Assembly: GCA_947304155.1 (NCBI GenBank)
Contig: CAMZAD010000004.1
Location: 1-64,000 of the forward strand
Direction: 5' to 3'
Length of the DNA: 64,000 nucleotides
Origin: an uncultured Candidatus Saccharibacteria bacterium
GTDB taxonomy: Bacteria; Patescibacteriota; Saccharimonadia; Saccharimonadales; Saccharimonadaceae
Shown: positions 30,805 to 39,473 of the stretch, piece after piece
How positions within the stretch are numbered: position 1 is the stretch's first letter
Layout of the letters: the number at the start of each line of letters is the position of its first letter
The notes under the pieces: generated by a model
Told to the model about the DNA's origin: nothing
Seen by the model: only the letters and a program-made list of their open reading frames with translations
The model's database searches: none
Made by a program: the position numbers and the translations under genes

Positions 30805-32484
30805 ATGATAAATAAAAATAAAAATTGTAAATATATCTTTGTAACGGGCGGCGTTCTTTCTGGTGTCGGTAAAGGGATTACTGCCGCTTCGATTGGCGCA
30901 ATTTTGAAAGCAAAGGGATATCGTGTGACGATGCAAAAGTGTGATCCATATCTTAATGTGGACGCAGGGCTTTTGAATCCAGTTGAGCACGGTGAATGTT
31001 ATGTAACTCATGACGGTGTAGAGACAGACCTCGATCTCGGGCACTATGAGAGATTTTTGGATTTCGAAACTAACAAATATTCAATTACCCTTTCCGGTTC
31101 GGTCTTTAAAGAGTTGATTGATAAGGAGCGTGCAGGTGGATTTGGTGGTAAAACTGTTCAGCTTGTGCCACATTTCACAAACATTGTCCAAGAGAGAATT
31201 GAAAAAGCTTCAAAGGATTCGGACATCCACATTGTTGAGATTGGTGGAACGGTCGGGGATTATGAGGGTTTGTCATTCCTCGAAGCGATTCGTTTGTTTG
31301 CAAACAAAGTTGGTCGCAGAAATTGTTTGTACCTTGATGTGGTTTATGTCCCTTGGATTAATACTTCAAAAGAATTCAAGACTAAACCAGCACAGAACGC
31401 CTTAAAGGACCTTCGTGGTTTTGGTATTATTCCAGATATCGTTTGTGTTCGTACAGAGAAGCCAGCAGGCCGTGAGATTTGTGAAAAGATTGCGCGCTTT
31501 GCGGGTATCTCGGAAGATGCAGTAGTGAACTTGCCAGATATTAATTCAGTTTATGATGTGCCATTTAACGTTTTGAAATCTGGTGTGCTTTCAATTTTGA
31601 ATGACTTTACAGGTGATGACATTGAACCAAATATGACTCGTTGGGAAGATTTCTCAGCTCGTCGTGCAAAGACTTACGACAAGACTGTAAAGGTTGGTTT
31701 GGTAGCAAAGTATGTTGGTAATGAAGATACTTACATCTGTGTAACTGAGGCTTTGAAAGCTGCAGCAGCTTGGGCAGAAGTTAATCTTGAGATTAAATGG
31801 ATTAACGCAGAAGCACTTGGCGACAAAGATGAGAAAACAATTAAGGCGCTTGATATAGTTGATGGTTTAGTGGTACCTGGTGGATTTGGTGTCCGTGGTA
31901 CAGAGGGCAAAATTGCTGCGGCAACTTATGCACTCGAAAATGATAAACCATATCTTGGACTTTGCCTTGGTCTCCAAATGGCATGTGTAGCAGCGGCTAG
32001 AAGAGCAGGTCTTAAGAAAGCAAATTCAGAAGAGTTTGACCAAAAGACTAAAGAGAACGTGGTCTATATCATGGAAGATCAGAAGGGGAAGGAATCAACC
32101 GGCGGCACGATGCGTCTTGGTGATTATCCAGCAGTTCTTAAAGCTAATACGAAAACCGCAGAAATTTATCGTAAGGCAATTGATAATTTGAAATCTGGAA
32201 AGGTTGCTGGTGCTGAAGGATGGTGGGGCACTTATCTTAAAGACGGTACCGTGAAGACAATTGAGCGTCATCGCCATCGCTATGAAGTGAATCAGAAGTT
32301 CTTGAAGGATATTGAGAAGGGTGGAATTGTTGTTTCTGGTACATCGCCAGATGGTAAGTTGGTAGAATTTGTCGAAGCTCCAGGGAAGAAATTCTTTGTT
32401 GCAACTCAAGCTCACCCAGAATTTAAGTCTCGCCCAATTACTGTTCATCCACTCTTTGTTGAGTTTGTGAAGAGCTTGAAGTAA
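30805..32484 (+). CDS. pyrG: CTP synthase
   Basis: 559 residues. Makes CTP from UTP with glutamine or ammonia. Synthetase domain: FVTGGVLSGVGKGI at the start, YLNVDAG and the switch to EIGGTVGDYE. Glutaminase domain: nucleophile in GLCLGLQMA near residue 385 and the His-x-Glu in HPEFKSRP near the end. The ribosome site AAAGGAG lies in the loop of a short hairpin TGGGC/GCCCA ending right at the ATG. First gene of a housekeeping stretch pyrG-argS-orn-yjbR. Confidence 0.97.
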   Translation: MINKNKNCKYIFVTGGVLSGVGKGITAASIGAILKAKGYRVTMQKCDPYLNVDAGLLNPVEHGECYVTHDGVETDLDLGHYERFLDFETNKYSITLSGSVFKELIDKERAGGFGGKTVQLVPHFTNIVQERIEKASKDSDIHIVEIGGTVGDYEGLSFLEAIRLFANKVGRRNCLYLDVVYVPWINTSKEFKTKPAQNALKDLRGFGIIPDIVCVRTEKPAGREICEKIARFAGISEDAVVNLPDINSVYDVPFNVLKSGVLSILNDFTGDDIEPNMTRWEDFSARRAKTYDKTVKVGLVAKYVGNEDTYICVTEALKAAAAWAEVNLEIKWINAEALGDKDEKTIKALDIVDGLVVPGGFGVRGTEGKIAAATYALENDKPYLGLCLGLQMACVAAARRAGLKKANSEEFDQKTKENVVYIMEDQKGKESTGGTMRLGDYPAVLKANTKTAEIYRKAIDNLKSGKVAGAEGWWGTYLKDGTVKTIERHRHRYEVNQKFLKDIEKGGIVVSGTSPDGKLVEFVEAPGKKFFVATQAHPEFKSRPITVHPLFVEFVKSLK

Positions 32485-32533
32485 CTCCTAGTTTAGATTT
32501 TTGCTTACGCTTTAATTCATCTTAGAAAAATGT

Positions 32534-32539
32534 TATAAT
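32534..32539 (+). promoter_or_regulatory. -10 box of argS
   Basis: TGTTATAAT ends ten bases before ATG 32550; no ribosome site, so near-leaderless. Confidence 0.55.
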
Positions 32540-32549
32540 TTTGATAATT

Positions 32550-34226
32550 ATGGATGATATAAAAGCGAAACTCACTACTGTAATTTCCGAAATTTTTGGA
32601 ATTGATGCAAATCCAAACGTGACGGTTGCACCAAAAGATTTTGATGCCGATTATTCAACTAATGTGGCAATGGCAATCTGTAAACAGGTAGGGAAGAATC
32701 CGCGTGAGGTGGCGAGTGCGATTGTTGATGGCATGAAAGATTCAGGCTATAAAATCGAAATTGCTGGTCCAGGTTTTTTGAATTTTAAATCATCCGATGA
32801 ATATTTTAAAGAAAAAATTGCCGATTTTAGCACTAATTTTATGGCAAATATATCACAGGATGAATATTCTGGTCAAACTGTGATTTGTGAGTTCTCTGAT
32901 CCAAATCCATTCAAGGTGCTTCATGTTGGACATCTTTACACTTCAATTGTGGGTGATTCGATCTCTCGTCTCGTAGAATTTGCTGGCGGTAAAGTGGTGC
33001 GCGCAAACTTTGGTGGCGATGTTGGTCTTCACGTTGCAAAAACACTTTATGCAGTTGAAAAAGACAACGTCGGCACGGATGATATTGAGACAATTGCAAA
33101 GAGTTATGTTAAAGGTACGGTCGCTTATGAGGATGATGAAGCAGCACACGCTGAAATCACAGACCTTAATAAAGAGATTTATGTAATTGCGGCAAGTGGC
33201 CCAGATTTTGAATATGGTGACCCAGAAAAAGCTAAGCTCGCAAAACTCTATTGGACTGGTCGTGAAGTAAGCTATGATTACTTTAAAGATTTTTATGCAC
33301 GTATTGGTGTGAAATTTGATAAATATTATCCAGAATCAACCGTGGCGCCAAAAGGCCTTGAAATGGTGAAGGCGCATGTGGGTGACGTCTACGAAGAGTC
33401 GGATGGTGCGATTGTTTATAAGGGCGAGAAAGATGGACTCCATACTCGTGTATTCATTAACAAGAACGGACTCCCAACTTACGAAGCGAAGGATGTTGGT
33501 CTTTTGTTTACGAAGTATGATGATTTCAAATTTGATAAATCAATCGTGATTACTGGTAACGACATTATTGACTATATGAAGGTGGTTTTGACTTCGGTTT
33601 CGAAGTACGCGCCAGAACTGGTTGAGAAAACCTTGCATATCACACATGGCAACGTGAGACTCCCAGGGAACGCAAAGATGTCTTCAAGGAAGGGCAACTT
33701 TATTAAGGCCGTGGATGTGCTTGATGCAGTGAGAACTGCACTTTCAGAAAAACATGATTCAAAAGACGAGAAGGTGATGCTTGGCGCAACGAAGTATGCC
33801 TTCTTAAAATATAAGGTTGGCGGGAATATTATCTTCGAGCCAGATGAGTCAGTTTCGATGACCGGAAACTCTGGTCCATACCTCCAATACTCAGCAGTGC
33901 GTGCTTCAAAAATCATTGGCAACCTCCTTCAAGGTGGTGTTTCGGCACAAAATGAGGCTTGGGAATTAACTGAGCGTGAGCGCGAATTGATTAAGAAAAT
34001 CATTGCTTATCCAAATGAACTGAAGGCGACAGTGAAAGAACTTGCACCAAATAAACTTTGTACATATTTATATGAACTTGCACAAGAATTTTCAAGATTT
34101 TATGAAACAACAAAAGTTACAGGTAGTGAATTTGAGTTCGAACGTGGACAAATTGTGCTCGCTTATCTTAAAACTTTGACTCATGGACTTAGCTTACTTG
34201 GCATTGAAGTTCCAGAAAGGATGTAA
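32550..34226 (+). CDS. argS: Arginyl-tRNA synthetase
   Basis: 558 residues from ATG 32550 (the TTG at 32541 is too close to the -10 box). N-terminal additional domain, then SDPNPFKVLHVGHL as HIGH motif, NFGGDVGLHVAK, KMSSRKGNF as KMSKS motif, and the helical anticodon-binding domain. All expected ArgS motifs are present. It overlaps the next gene by one base (TAATG). Confidence 0.96.
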   Translation: MDDIKAKLTTVISEIFGIDANPNVTVAPKDFDADYSTNVAMAICKQVGKNPREVASAIVDGMKDSGYKIEIAGPGFLNFKSSDEYFKEKIADFSTNFMANISQDEYSGQTVICEFSDPNPFKVLHVGHLYTSIVGDSISRLVEFAGGKVVRANFGGDVGLHVAKTLYAVEKDNVGTDDIETIAKSYVKGTVAYEDDEAAHAEITDLNKEIYVIAASGPDFEYGDPEKAKLAKLYWTGREVSYDYFKDFYARIGVKFDKYYPESTVAPKGLEMVKAHVGDVYEESDGAIVYKGEKDGLHTRVFINKNGLPTYEAKDVGLLFTKYDDFKFDKSIVITGNDIIDYMKVVLTSVSKYAPELVEKTLHITHGNVRLPGNAKMSSRKGNFIKAVDVLDAVRTALSEKHDSKDEKVMLGATKYAFLKYKVGGNIIFEPDESVSMTGNSGPYLQYSAVRASKIIGNLLQGGVSAQNEAWELTERERELIKKIIAYPNELKATVKELAPNKLCTYLYELAQEFSRFYETTKVTGSEFEFERGQIVLAYLKTLTHGLSLLGIEVPERM

Positions 34227-34777
34227 TGAAAAAAGCAAAATTACTTTGGGTTGATTTGGAAATGACCGGTCTTGAGCCGGAAAAAGACCGTATTTTGGAA
34301 GTGGCGGCAATTGCAACGGATTGGGATTTTAATGAAGTTGCACGTATGACCGCAATTGTAAAAGTTCCAAATACTGTAATTAAGAAGCGCATGGTTGGTG
34401 AGTTCTGGGAGAAGAACTTTGAATCTTACGCACAGCTTGTTTCGCAGAATAAGAAGGGCGAGAAGTCAGCGGAAGTTGAGAAGAAATTGCTTGAATTTGT
34501 TGATAAATATTTTGGCGATGAAGTGATTTTGGCAGGAAATTCAATTCACCAAGACCGCAGGTTTATTCGTCATGAGTGGAAGAAACTCGATAAGAGACTT
34601 CATTATCGTATGTTTGATGTGTCAGCTTGGAAAGTTTATTTTGAAAATGCACTCGACATTAAATTTATTAAGCGCGATGAGCACAGGGCACTAGATGATA
34701 TTGAAGGCTCAATTGAAGAAATCTCATATTACTTAGAGCGCGTAAAAGGCTCAAAGTTTGAGAAGAAAAAGAGGTAG
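34226..34777 (+). CDS. orn: Oligoribonuclease
   Basis: 183 residues. Degrades 2-5-mer RNAs left by other RNases. DEDDh exonuclease motifs are complete: VDLEMTGL at the start, GNSIHQDRRFI in the middle and HRALDDI near residue 153. Length matches Orn. Translationally coupled to argS. Confidence 0.95.
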   Translation: MKKAKLLWVDLEMTGLEPEKDRILEVAAIATDWDFNEVARMTAIVKVPNTVIKKRMVGEFWEKNFESYAQLVSQNKKGEKSAEVEKKLLEFVDKYFGDEVILAGNSIHQDRRFIRHEWKKLDKRLHYRMFDVSAWKVYFENALDIKFIKRDEHRALDDIEGSIEEISYYLERVKGSKFEKKKR

Positions 34778-34778
34778 G

Positions 34779-35090
34779 ATGGACTTTGACATTGAAAAAG
34801 TTTCTGGAATTGGTGAGTATGCCAAGAAGAACTTATTAGAAGATGGCGAGAAAAAAGGAATAGTTTTTCAGGCGCCAAACGAAAGAGCATTCGCAGTCTG
34901 GCATTTTGGCAAGACTTTGGAAGTGCGCACGGATTCAAATTTGGCAAAACTTTTGACAGAAAAATATGAGACCGTGATGCAGTCTAGATACTTCGGTCGG
35001 GGTGGAATTGAAATAGTTTTGTCTGGTCAGATTCCAGAAGAAGAAATATACGATTTAGTTAGATTATCTTATAACTTAACGGTTGAATAA
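34779..35090 (+). CDS. MmcQ/YjbR-like protein
   Basis: 103 residues from ATG 34779, one base after the orn stop, with AAGAGG as ribosome site. The content FAVWHFGKTLEVRTDSNLA and the C-terminal LSGQIPEEEIYDLVRLSY fits the YjbR family (CyaY-like fold, DNA-binding in some members). Function in this operon unknown. Confidence 0.75.
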   Translation: MDFDIEKVSGIGEYAKKNLLEDGEKKGIVFQAPNERAFAVWHFGKTLEVRTDSNLAKLLTEKYETVMQSRYFGRGGIEIVLSGQIPEEEIYDLVRLSYNLTVE

Positions 35091-35120
35091 AAAATAGCCC
35101 CGAAGCCGGGGCTATTTTGA
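35089..35120. terminator. Bidirectional terminator between the yjbR-like gene and mscL
   Basis: AAAATAGCCCCG/CGGGGCTATTTT with a four-base loop. Confidence 0.93.
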
Positions 35121-35630
35121 TTATTTCTTGAGTTTTTTGTCGATGCTTTCGAGAAGAGCGATAATCTTTTCGTTGTCGGTTGGACCTTTTCCAACTACTT
35201 CAGCAGCTTCTTCTTCAGCCTTTTTGAGGCTGAGCTTGTTAATGAGCTTTACGAAGAGGAAGACACAGAAGGCAACGATTAAGAAATCTACAATGTTTTG
35301 GATGAAGACGCCGTATTGAAGTACTGCACCTTCACCTTCGCCGATCCATCTTGGAAGGGTGACGTAGAGATTTGAGAAATCAAGACCACCGATAATAACA
35401 CCTACGAGAGGCATGATAATGTTGTTGACGAGGCTGGTAACAATTTTACCGAAGGCGCTACCAATGATAACACCTACAGCTAGGTCAACGACGTTACCGC
35501 GGTTGATGAAATCGCTGAACTCCTTAACGATTTTTGGTTGTTTTTTCTTGAGGGCGATTGCTTTTGCTTTTGCAGCGCTAGCACGCTCTTTTGCTGACTT
35601 TGCAGCATTCTTAATAGTTTCTCTTGCCAT
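35121..35630 (-). CDS. mscL: Large-conductance mechanosensitive channel MscL
   Basis: 169 residues. Releases solutes on hypo-osmotic shock. The family core begins at [22 protein letters not shown], with the second helix near 105-130 and the C-terminal amphipathic bundle ending in ESIDKKLKK. It carries an extra basic, Ala/Lys-rich N-terminus of about 35 residues. The -10 box at 35640-35645 lies nine bases from the ATG. Confidence 0.95.
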   Translation of the reverse strand: MARETIKNAAKSAKERASAAKAKAIALKKKQPKIVKEFSDFINRGNVVDLAVGVIIGSAFGKIVTSLVNNIIMPLVGVIIGGLDFSNLYVTLPRWIGEGEGAVLQYGVFIQNIVDFLIVAFCVFLFVKLINKLSLKKAEEEAAEVVGKGPTDNEKIIALLESIDKKLKK

Positions 35631-35639
35631 GATAATCTT

Positions 35640-35645
35640 ATTATA
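35640..35645 (-). promoter_or_regulatory. -10 box of mscL
   Basis: TATAAT on the minus strand, nine bases before the ATG. Confidence 0.5.
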
Positions 35646-35675
35646 AACTAATTATACTTAAAAGAGAAACATAAG

Positions 35676-36506
35676 CTAGAAGACGAGAAGGTGTTTTATA
35701 ATCCAGTCGCTAAGAAGAAAAATGGCGATGAAGGCAGTAATTAAAAATGGCCCAAAAGGAATTTGGTGGTCTTTTTTCTTGAGGGTAATTGGGACCGAGG
35801 CGAGACAAGCGAGGAAGTTTGAGAGGAAGAGCTCGACAATGGCGAGTTCTGGACGACCAAGGAAAATCGCGATGGAAAGACAGAGAATCCAGTCACCGCC
35901 ACCAACCCACTTTTCTTTAGAGAAGAAATAGAGAAGGTAATAAATGCCGGCAAGAATACCGACGGCCATGAGGGTTCGGAGCGGGTCACCATGCATGAGT
36001 GCGAATTGATAAAACAGGGAAAGAGCGACTAAAACTAACATTGGGAGGACTGGAAGTTCGCCCCATTTTGCATCGTAGATTAATAGAATCCAAAAGAGAA
36101 CAGCGGAGATTAAGACGATGATGGTTGGGAAAAAATAGAAGAAGTCGTTAGAAATAAAAGCGTAAAATGAGGTTGCGTCGCCGTTTTGGTTAAAACAGAA
36201 TGGTGAGATTAGTTTAAGGCCGATGAGAAGAAAAGTTAGACCAAGAGAAAGCTCGGAGAGAATTTCGGCTTTGCCGATTTTAGCGTGGCAGAAACGACAT
36301 TTGCCACGAAGAAGAAGCCAACTTAAAACAGGGATATTGTCATACCATTTTAGCTGCTTGTTGCAGGACATGCAGACAGAGCGGGAACCGAGTTTTTTAT
36401 GTTCGGATTTGGCGTGGATGCGCCAAGCTTGGCAACAGGCAAAAGAACCAAAAACGGCACCAAAAATGAAGAGTGCCGCTAAAAGAATGATAAATTCGAT
36501 TACCAT
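35676..36506 (-). CDS. pilD: Prepilin peptidase
   Basis: 276 residues. Cleaves and methylates type IV prepilins at the membrane. The N-terminal methylase-type domain has the zinc pair CMSC ... CRFC (about residues 45-73); aspartyl-protease aspartates are in LIYDAKWGELP and in the GxGD motif WVGGGDW. About seven hydrophobic helices. It serves the pilus operon 20 kb away. Predicted leaderless. Confidence 0.95.
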   Translation of the reverse strand: MVIEFIILLAALFIFGAVFGSFACCQAWRIHAKSEHKKLGSRSVCMSCNKQLKWYDNIPVLSWLLLRGKCRFCHAKIGKAEILSELSLGLTFLLIGLKLISPFCFNQNGDATSFYAFISNDFFYFFPTIIVLISAVLFWILLIYDAKWGELPVLPMLVLVALSLFYQFALMHGDPLRTLMAVGILAGIYYLLYFFSKEKWVGGGDWILCLSIAIFLGRPELAIVELFLSNFLACLASVPITLKKKDHQIPFGPFLITAFIAIFLLSDWIIKHLLVF

Positions 36507-36512
36507 AACCTA

Positions 36513-36518
36513 ATTATA
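36513..36518 (-). promoter_or_regulatory. -10 box of pilD, leaderless type
   Basis: TGCTATAAT on the minus strand, then TAGGTT and the ATG; it lies in the 19-base gap after xerC. Confidence 0.65.
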
Positions 36519-36525
36519 GCACGGG

Positions 36526-37470
36526 TTAATCTTTTGTTTCGGTGTGGAAGCGCTCGTGAATCTCGCGGAGATGTGGGTCGGTGACGTGAGTGTAAATCTG
36601 GGTAGTAGAGATATTGGCGTGGCCAAGAAGGGACTGGACCGAGCGGAGGTCGGCACCATTCATGAGAAGATCAGTAGCGAAAGAGTGGCGAAGTGTGTGT
36701 GGGGTGATATGTTTGGTGATGCCGGCTTTTCTGGCGTAACCTTGAACGATGCGTTCAATAGAACGAGGGGTGAGACGGCGGTAATCACCAGAAGTGGAAG
36801 GGATTTGTTGGTTTTGGGAGTTGTTTAAAAAGAGAGCTGGGAGGGAATCGGTTCTGGCGTCAAGATAATCCTTGATACGGTCGGCGGTGGACTGGTCAAT
36901 GAAAATTGGGCGGTCCTTTTTGCCTTTACCACGAACTACGAACTCGCGGCGTTCGAGATTGATGCTGTCACGGTTAAGATTGCAAAGTTCGGAAACACGA
37001 AGTCCACCCGAGAAGAGAAGCTCAATGATGGCGCGGTCTCTAAGGCCAGTTTCAGTGTCGCTTGGAATCTCGGCAAGCATACGCTCAATTTCGTCGTAAT
37101 GCAAGAACGTGACCTGTTTTTTAGCGGCGCGTGGAAGATCTACGAGGCTTGGGTCCAGGGAATTAATGCCGCGCTTAGCAAGGTATTTTAAGAATCCACG
37201 AAGAGCAATAAGGTGATAGCTCTGGGTCAGAGCGGAAAGACGTTCGTGGTTTTGGTTGTCTTCAAAACGATTTAATTTTAGGCGATATTTGCGAAGCATC
37301 TCTGGGGTAATGTCGGATGGTTTAAGATCGTCATCGCCGTTTAACTCTTCGGCGCAAAGGGTATAAAAACGGTCAAGATAAAGGCTGTAATTGTCAATAG
37401 TTCGGGTTGAGCGGCCTTTTTCAATTTCAAGTGATTCAAGAAAATCGGAAATTAATTCAGATACATACAT
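36526..37470 (-). CDS. xerC: XerC/XerD-type tyrosine recombinase
   Basis: 314 residues from ATG 37470. Resolves chromosome dimers at dif. N-terminal SAM-like core-binding domain, then catalytic Arg in SGGLRVSEL, HTLRHSFATDLL, LLGHANISTTQIYTHV with the tyrosine nucleophile. The start is fixed by a TATAAT box six bases upstream, so the longer frame beginning at 37614 is rejected. Usual Xer length about 300. As a single copy it may act as the sole Xer recombinase. Confidence 0.92.
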   Translation of the reverse strand: MYVSELISDFLESLEIEKGRSTRTIDNYSLYLDRFYTLCAEELNGDDDLKPSDITPEMLRKYRLKLNRFEDNQNHERLSALTQSYHLIALRGFLKYLAKRGINSLDPSLVDLPRAAKKQVTFLHYDEIERMLAEIPSDTETGLRDRAIIELLFSGGLRVSELCNLNRDSINLERREFVVRGKGKKDRPIFIDQSTADRIKDYLDARTDSLPALFLNNSQNQQIPSTSGDYRRLTPRSIERIVQGYARKAGITKHITPHTLRHSFATDLLMNGADLRSVQSLLGHANISTTQIYTHVTDPHLREIHERFHTETKD

Positions 37471-37476
37471 ATATAT

Positions 37477-37482
37477 ATTATA
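37477..37482 (-). promoter_or_regulatory. -10 box of xerC, leaderless type
   Basis: TGCTATAAT on the minus strand followed by ATATAT and ATG 37470. Confidence 0.65.
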
Positions 37483-37511
37483 GCACGCGGGTGATAGAGA
37501 AACGCTTGTGG

Positions 37512-37517
37512 TATAAT
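37512..37517 (+). promoter_or_regulatory. -10 box of the 37525 gene, leaderless type
   Basis: TGGTATAAT, seven bases, ATG 37525. Confidence 0.65.
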
Positions 37518-37524
37518 ATAAGAT

Positions 37525-38658
37525 ATGAGCACTAAGGAACAAAAACAAGAAATGAATGATAGTGCTTTTTCTGATTTTAAGGTTGACGAGACTGCTAAAA
37601 AAGATGCGGAGCAAGGCAACCAGATTGTTGAACCTTTAACTGGTAGCGCGGTTTTAGTGGAGCCAAAAGCTGAGGCGAAGGCGCCAACCAATGGTTTTCC
37701 GATTGGCTATGGTCCAAACGCACATATGACGAAGATTGAAAAGCCGAAGAAACCGAAACTAGGTGAACGTTTGAAGTATGCCCGCAAAAAGATGACAAAA
37801 AAGCAGAAGATTTTGGCAATCTCAATTCCGGCTGCGACAGCGGTGCTTGTTGGTGGTTTTATTGTGCTCGCGTCTGTGACGGGAATGTTCAAGATTGATT
37901 ATTCAACAATGTATCAGTCTGCAAAAGAGTTGAAAGGCGAGATGCAGAAACTAAGGTCTGATGGTAGCTGTGAGAAGGTGATTGATTATTTGGATAATCA
38001 ATATACTACAATGAAGGTCTATTCTAGTTATGTTGAAGGTTGTAAAACAGTGGGCGAAGGCGTGACGGCCGGGGTGATTAATGCAGTGGGGAACACAGAA
38101 GGTGTCTTAAAAGACGATGAGGTCCGCCAAAAGTACAATGCATTCAAGATTGTGATGGACGCGTCAAAAGACGGAAATAAGCGCACGAACGAGACGCTGG
38201 ATATTTATACGGTTTGGCATTCTTGGGTGATTGCGGAATCGTCCGGGAATTCATCGCATAATGACTGGCGTTGGACAGAAGCTGACCTTAAAAATGCAGC
38301 AGAAATTTTGACGAGTTCGGAAGTGCCAGAGTTTAAGAAATATGGTGAGGAATGGTTAGCGAAGAAAAAAGCGGCAGCGGAAGTAACGAATGCTTACTTT
38401 AACCATGCACTTAATACGGCACAGAGTTTGAAGGAATTATACGACCAGATGATTCAGGCACAAACTGAGTTTAATGATTGGAAAAAGAATAATGCGATTA
38501 ACGTGTCTGAGCTCTATCCTTTGGAGATGGTAGATATGAATAAACTCTATAACAAGTTTGAGCAGATGTATGATTACATGCGCGAAGTGTATCAAAATAA
38601 TTACAACCCGAAAGCTGGTGGTTGTAAAGAGCTGGTCGGTTCAGTAATTTGCGACTAA
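37525..38658 (+). CDS. Single-pass membrane protein with helical external domain
   Basis: 377 residues. A charged, disordered cytoplasmic N-terminus of about 90 residues ends in a Lys-rich stretch, then one membrane helix (about 93-115). The external part is predicted helical, with SCEKV, EGCKT and two cysteines at the very C-terminus (GGCKELVGSVICD), so disulfides are likely. No family recognised. Single-gene unit with its own terminator. Confidence 0.75.
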   Translation: MSTKEQKQEMNDSAFSDFKVDETAKKDAEQGNQIVEPLTGSAVLVEPKAEAKAPTNGFPIGYGPNAHMTKIEKPKKPKLGERLKYARKKMTKKQKILAISIPAATAVLVGGFIVLASVTGMFKIDYSTMYQSAKELKGEMQKLRSDGSCEKVIDYLDNQYTTMKVYSSYVEGCKTVGEGVTAGVINAVGNTEGVLKDDEVRQKYNAFKIVMDASKDGNKRTNETLDIYTVWHSWVIAESSGNSSHNDWRWTEADLKNAAEILTSSEVPEFKKYGEEWLAKKKAAAEVTNAYFNHALNTAQSLKELYDQMIQAQTEFNDWKKNNAINVSELYPLEMVDMNKLYNKFEQMYDYMREVYQNNYNPKAGGCKELVGSVICD

Positions 38659-38667
38659 AAAGGGAAC

Positions 38668-38700
38668 AAAAAAGTGGAGCTTCTCGCTCCACTTTTAATT
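38668..38700. terminator. Terminator between the 37525 gene and ndk
   Basis: AAAAGTGGAGC/GCTCCACTTTT with a five-base loop, usable from both sides. Confidence 0.9.
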
Positions 38701-38706
38701 TTTTAA

Positions 38707-39231
38707 TTACCAGTTACCACGGGTGTATTTTTCAGAAAGATCTTCGTAGTCGTAGGTCTCGTCTGGCTTGAACCAGAGTTTGACTTCTTCTTTAGCTTCT
38801 TCAACTGAACCAGAAGCGTGGACAAGGTTTGGAACACCGATACCTTTTGCATCTGAGTAGCCAAAGCTCATGTGGCTGAAGTCACCACGGATAGTGCCCA
38901 TAGGAGCTGATTTTGGTTCGGTTGGGCCAACGATTTTTCTAACGAGCTCGACAGCTTCAACGCCTTCAAGACAGATAGCAATGACTGGACCAGTTAGCAT
39001 GTAGTTAAGGTTGTAGCGGAAAGTTTGTTCGCCACGACGAGTGATAAGTTTACCAATTTCTTCGTAGTGTTTTTCGTAAAGGTCTGCATCTGGTGAAACC
39101 ATTTTGATACCGACGATTTTGAGGCCGACACGTTCGAAACGTTGGAGAATTTCACCAACGATACCGCGTTGAACAGCATCAGGTTTACAAAGAACTAATG
39201 TGCGTTGGACAAGATCTTTTTCTTTTGTCAT
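38707..39231 (-). CDS. ndk: Nucleoside diphosphate kinase
   Basis: 174 residues, about 30 more than usual because of extra segments after residue 100 and at the C-terminus. Opens RTLVLCKPDAVQRG, with the active-site histidine in NLVHASGS. Balances NTP and dNTP pools together with tmk, tdk and pyrG in this window. AAGGAG precedes the ATG and a TATAAT box lies at 39255-39260. Confidence 0.95.
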   Translation of the reverse strand: MTKEKDLVQRTLVLCKPDAVQRGIVGEILQRFERVGLKIVGIKMVSPDADLYEKHYEEIGKLITRRGEQTFRYNLNYMLTGPVIAICLEGVEAVELVRKIVGPTEPKSAPMGTIRGDFSHMSFGYSDAKGIGVPNLVHASGSVEEAKEEVKLWFKPDETYDYEDLSEKYTRGNW

Positions 39232-39254
39232 TAGAAAACTCCTTACTTTTTCTG

Positions 39255-39260
39255 ATTATA
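39255..39260 (-). promoter_or_regulatory. -10 box of ndk
   Basis: TGGTATAAT on the minus strand, 23 bases before the ATG, leaving a short leader with AAGGAG. Confidence 0.6.
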
Positions 39261-39293
39261 CCATAAAAACAGGGAAAGTCTATAATGCCACGA

Positions 39294-39316
39294 AAAAATG
39301 ACCGCAAGGTCATTTC
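39294..39316 (-). terminator. Terminator of tRNA-Asp
   Basis: AAATGACC/GGTCATTT with a four-base loop and a T-rich tail on the minus strand. Confidence 0.85.
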
Positions 39317-39319
39317 TAG

Positions 39320-39396
39320 TGGCGGATCCGACGAGACTCGAACTCGCGACCTCTGCCGTGACAGGGCAGCGCTCTAACCAACTGAGCTACGAATCC
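39320..39396 (-). tRNA. tRNA-Asp(GTC)
   Basis: Cloverleaf on the minus strand: acceptor GGATTCG paired with CGGATCC, anticodon stem CTGCC/GGCAG with loop CTGTCAC (anticodon GTC), T-loop TTCGAGT, encoded CCA after the discriminator G. Confidence 0.95.
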
Positions 39397-39410
39397 ATTC
39401 ACTGTTAGTT

Positions 39411-39439
39411 ATTATATCTTAAATTTCAAAAATATGCAA
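39411..39439 (-). promoter_or_regulatory. Promoter of tRNA-Asp
   Basis: On the minus strand TTGCAT (39434-39439), 17 bases, TATAAT (39411-39416), about 14 bases upstream of the tRNA. Confidence 0.75.
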
Positions 39440-39461
39440 GAGGAAAACAATTTTTTGATGG

Positions 39462-39467
39462 TATAAT
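39462..39467 (+). promoter_or_regulatory. -10 box of the 39474 gene, leaderless type
   Basis: TGGTATAAT, TAAGGT, ATG 39474. Confidence 0.7.
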
Positions 39468-39473
39468 TAAGGT

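Noticed and set aside
37471-37614. N-terminally longer Xer recombinase starting at 37614
   Set aside because: The extra 48 residues would span the TATAAT box and overlap the divergent gene start; the ATG at 37470 gives the normal family length.
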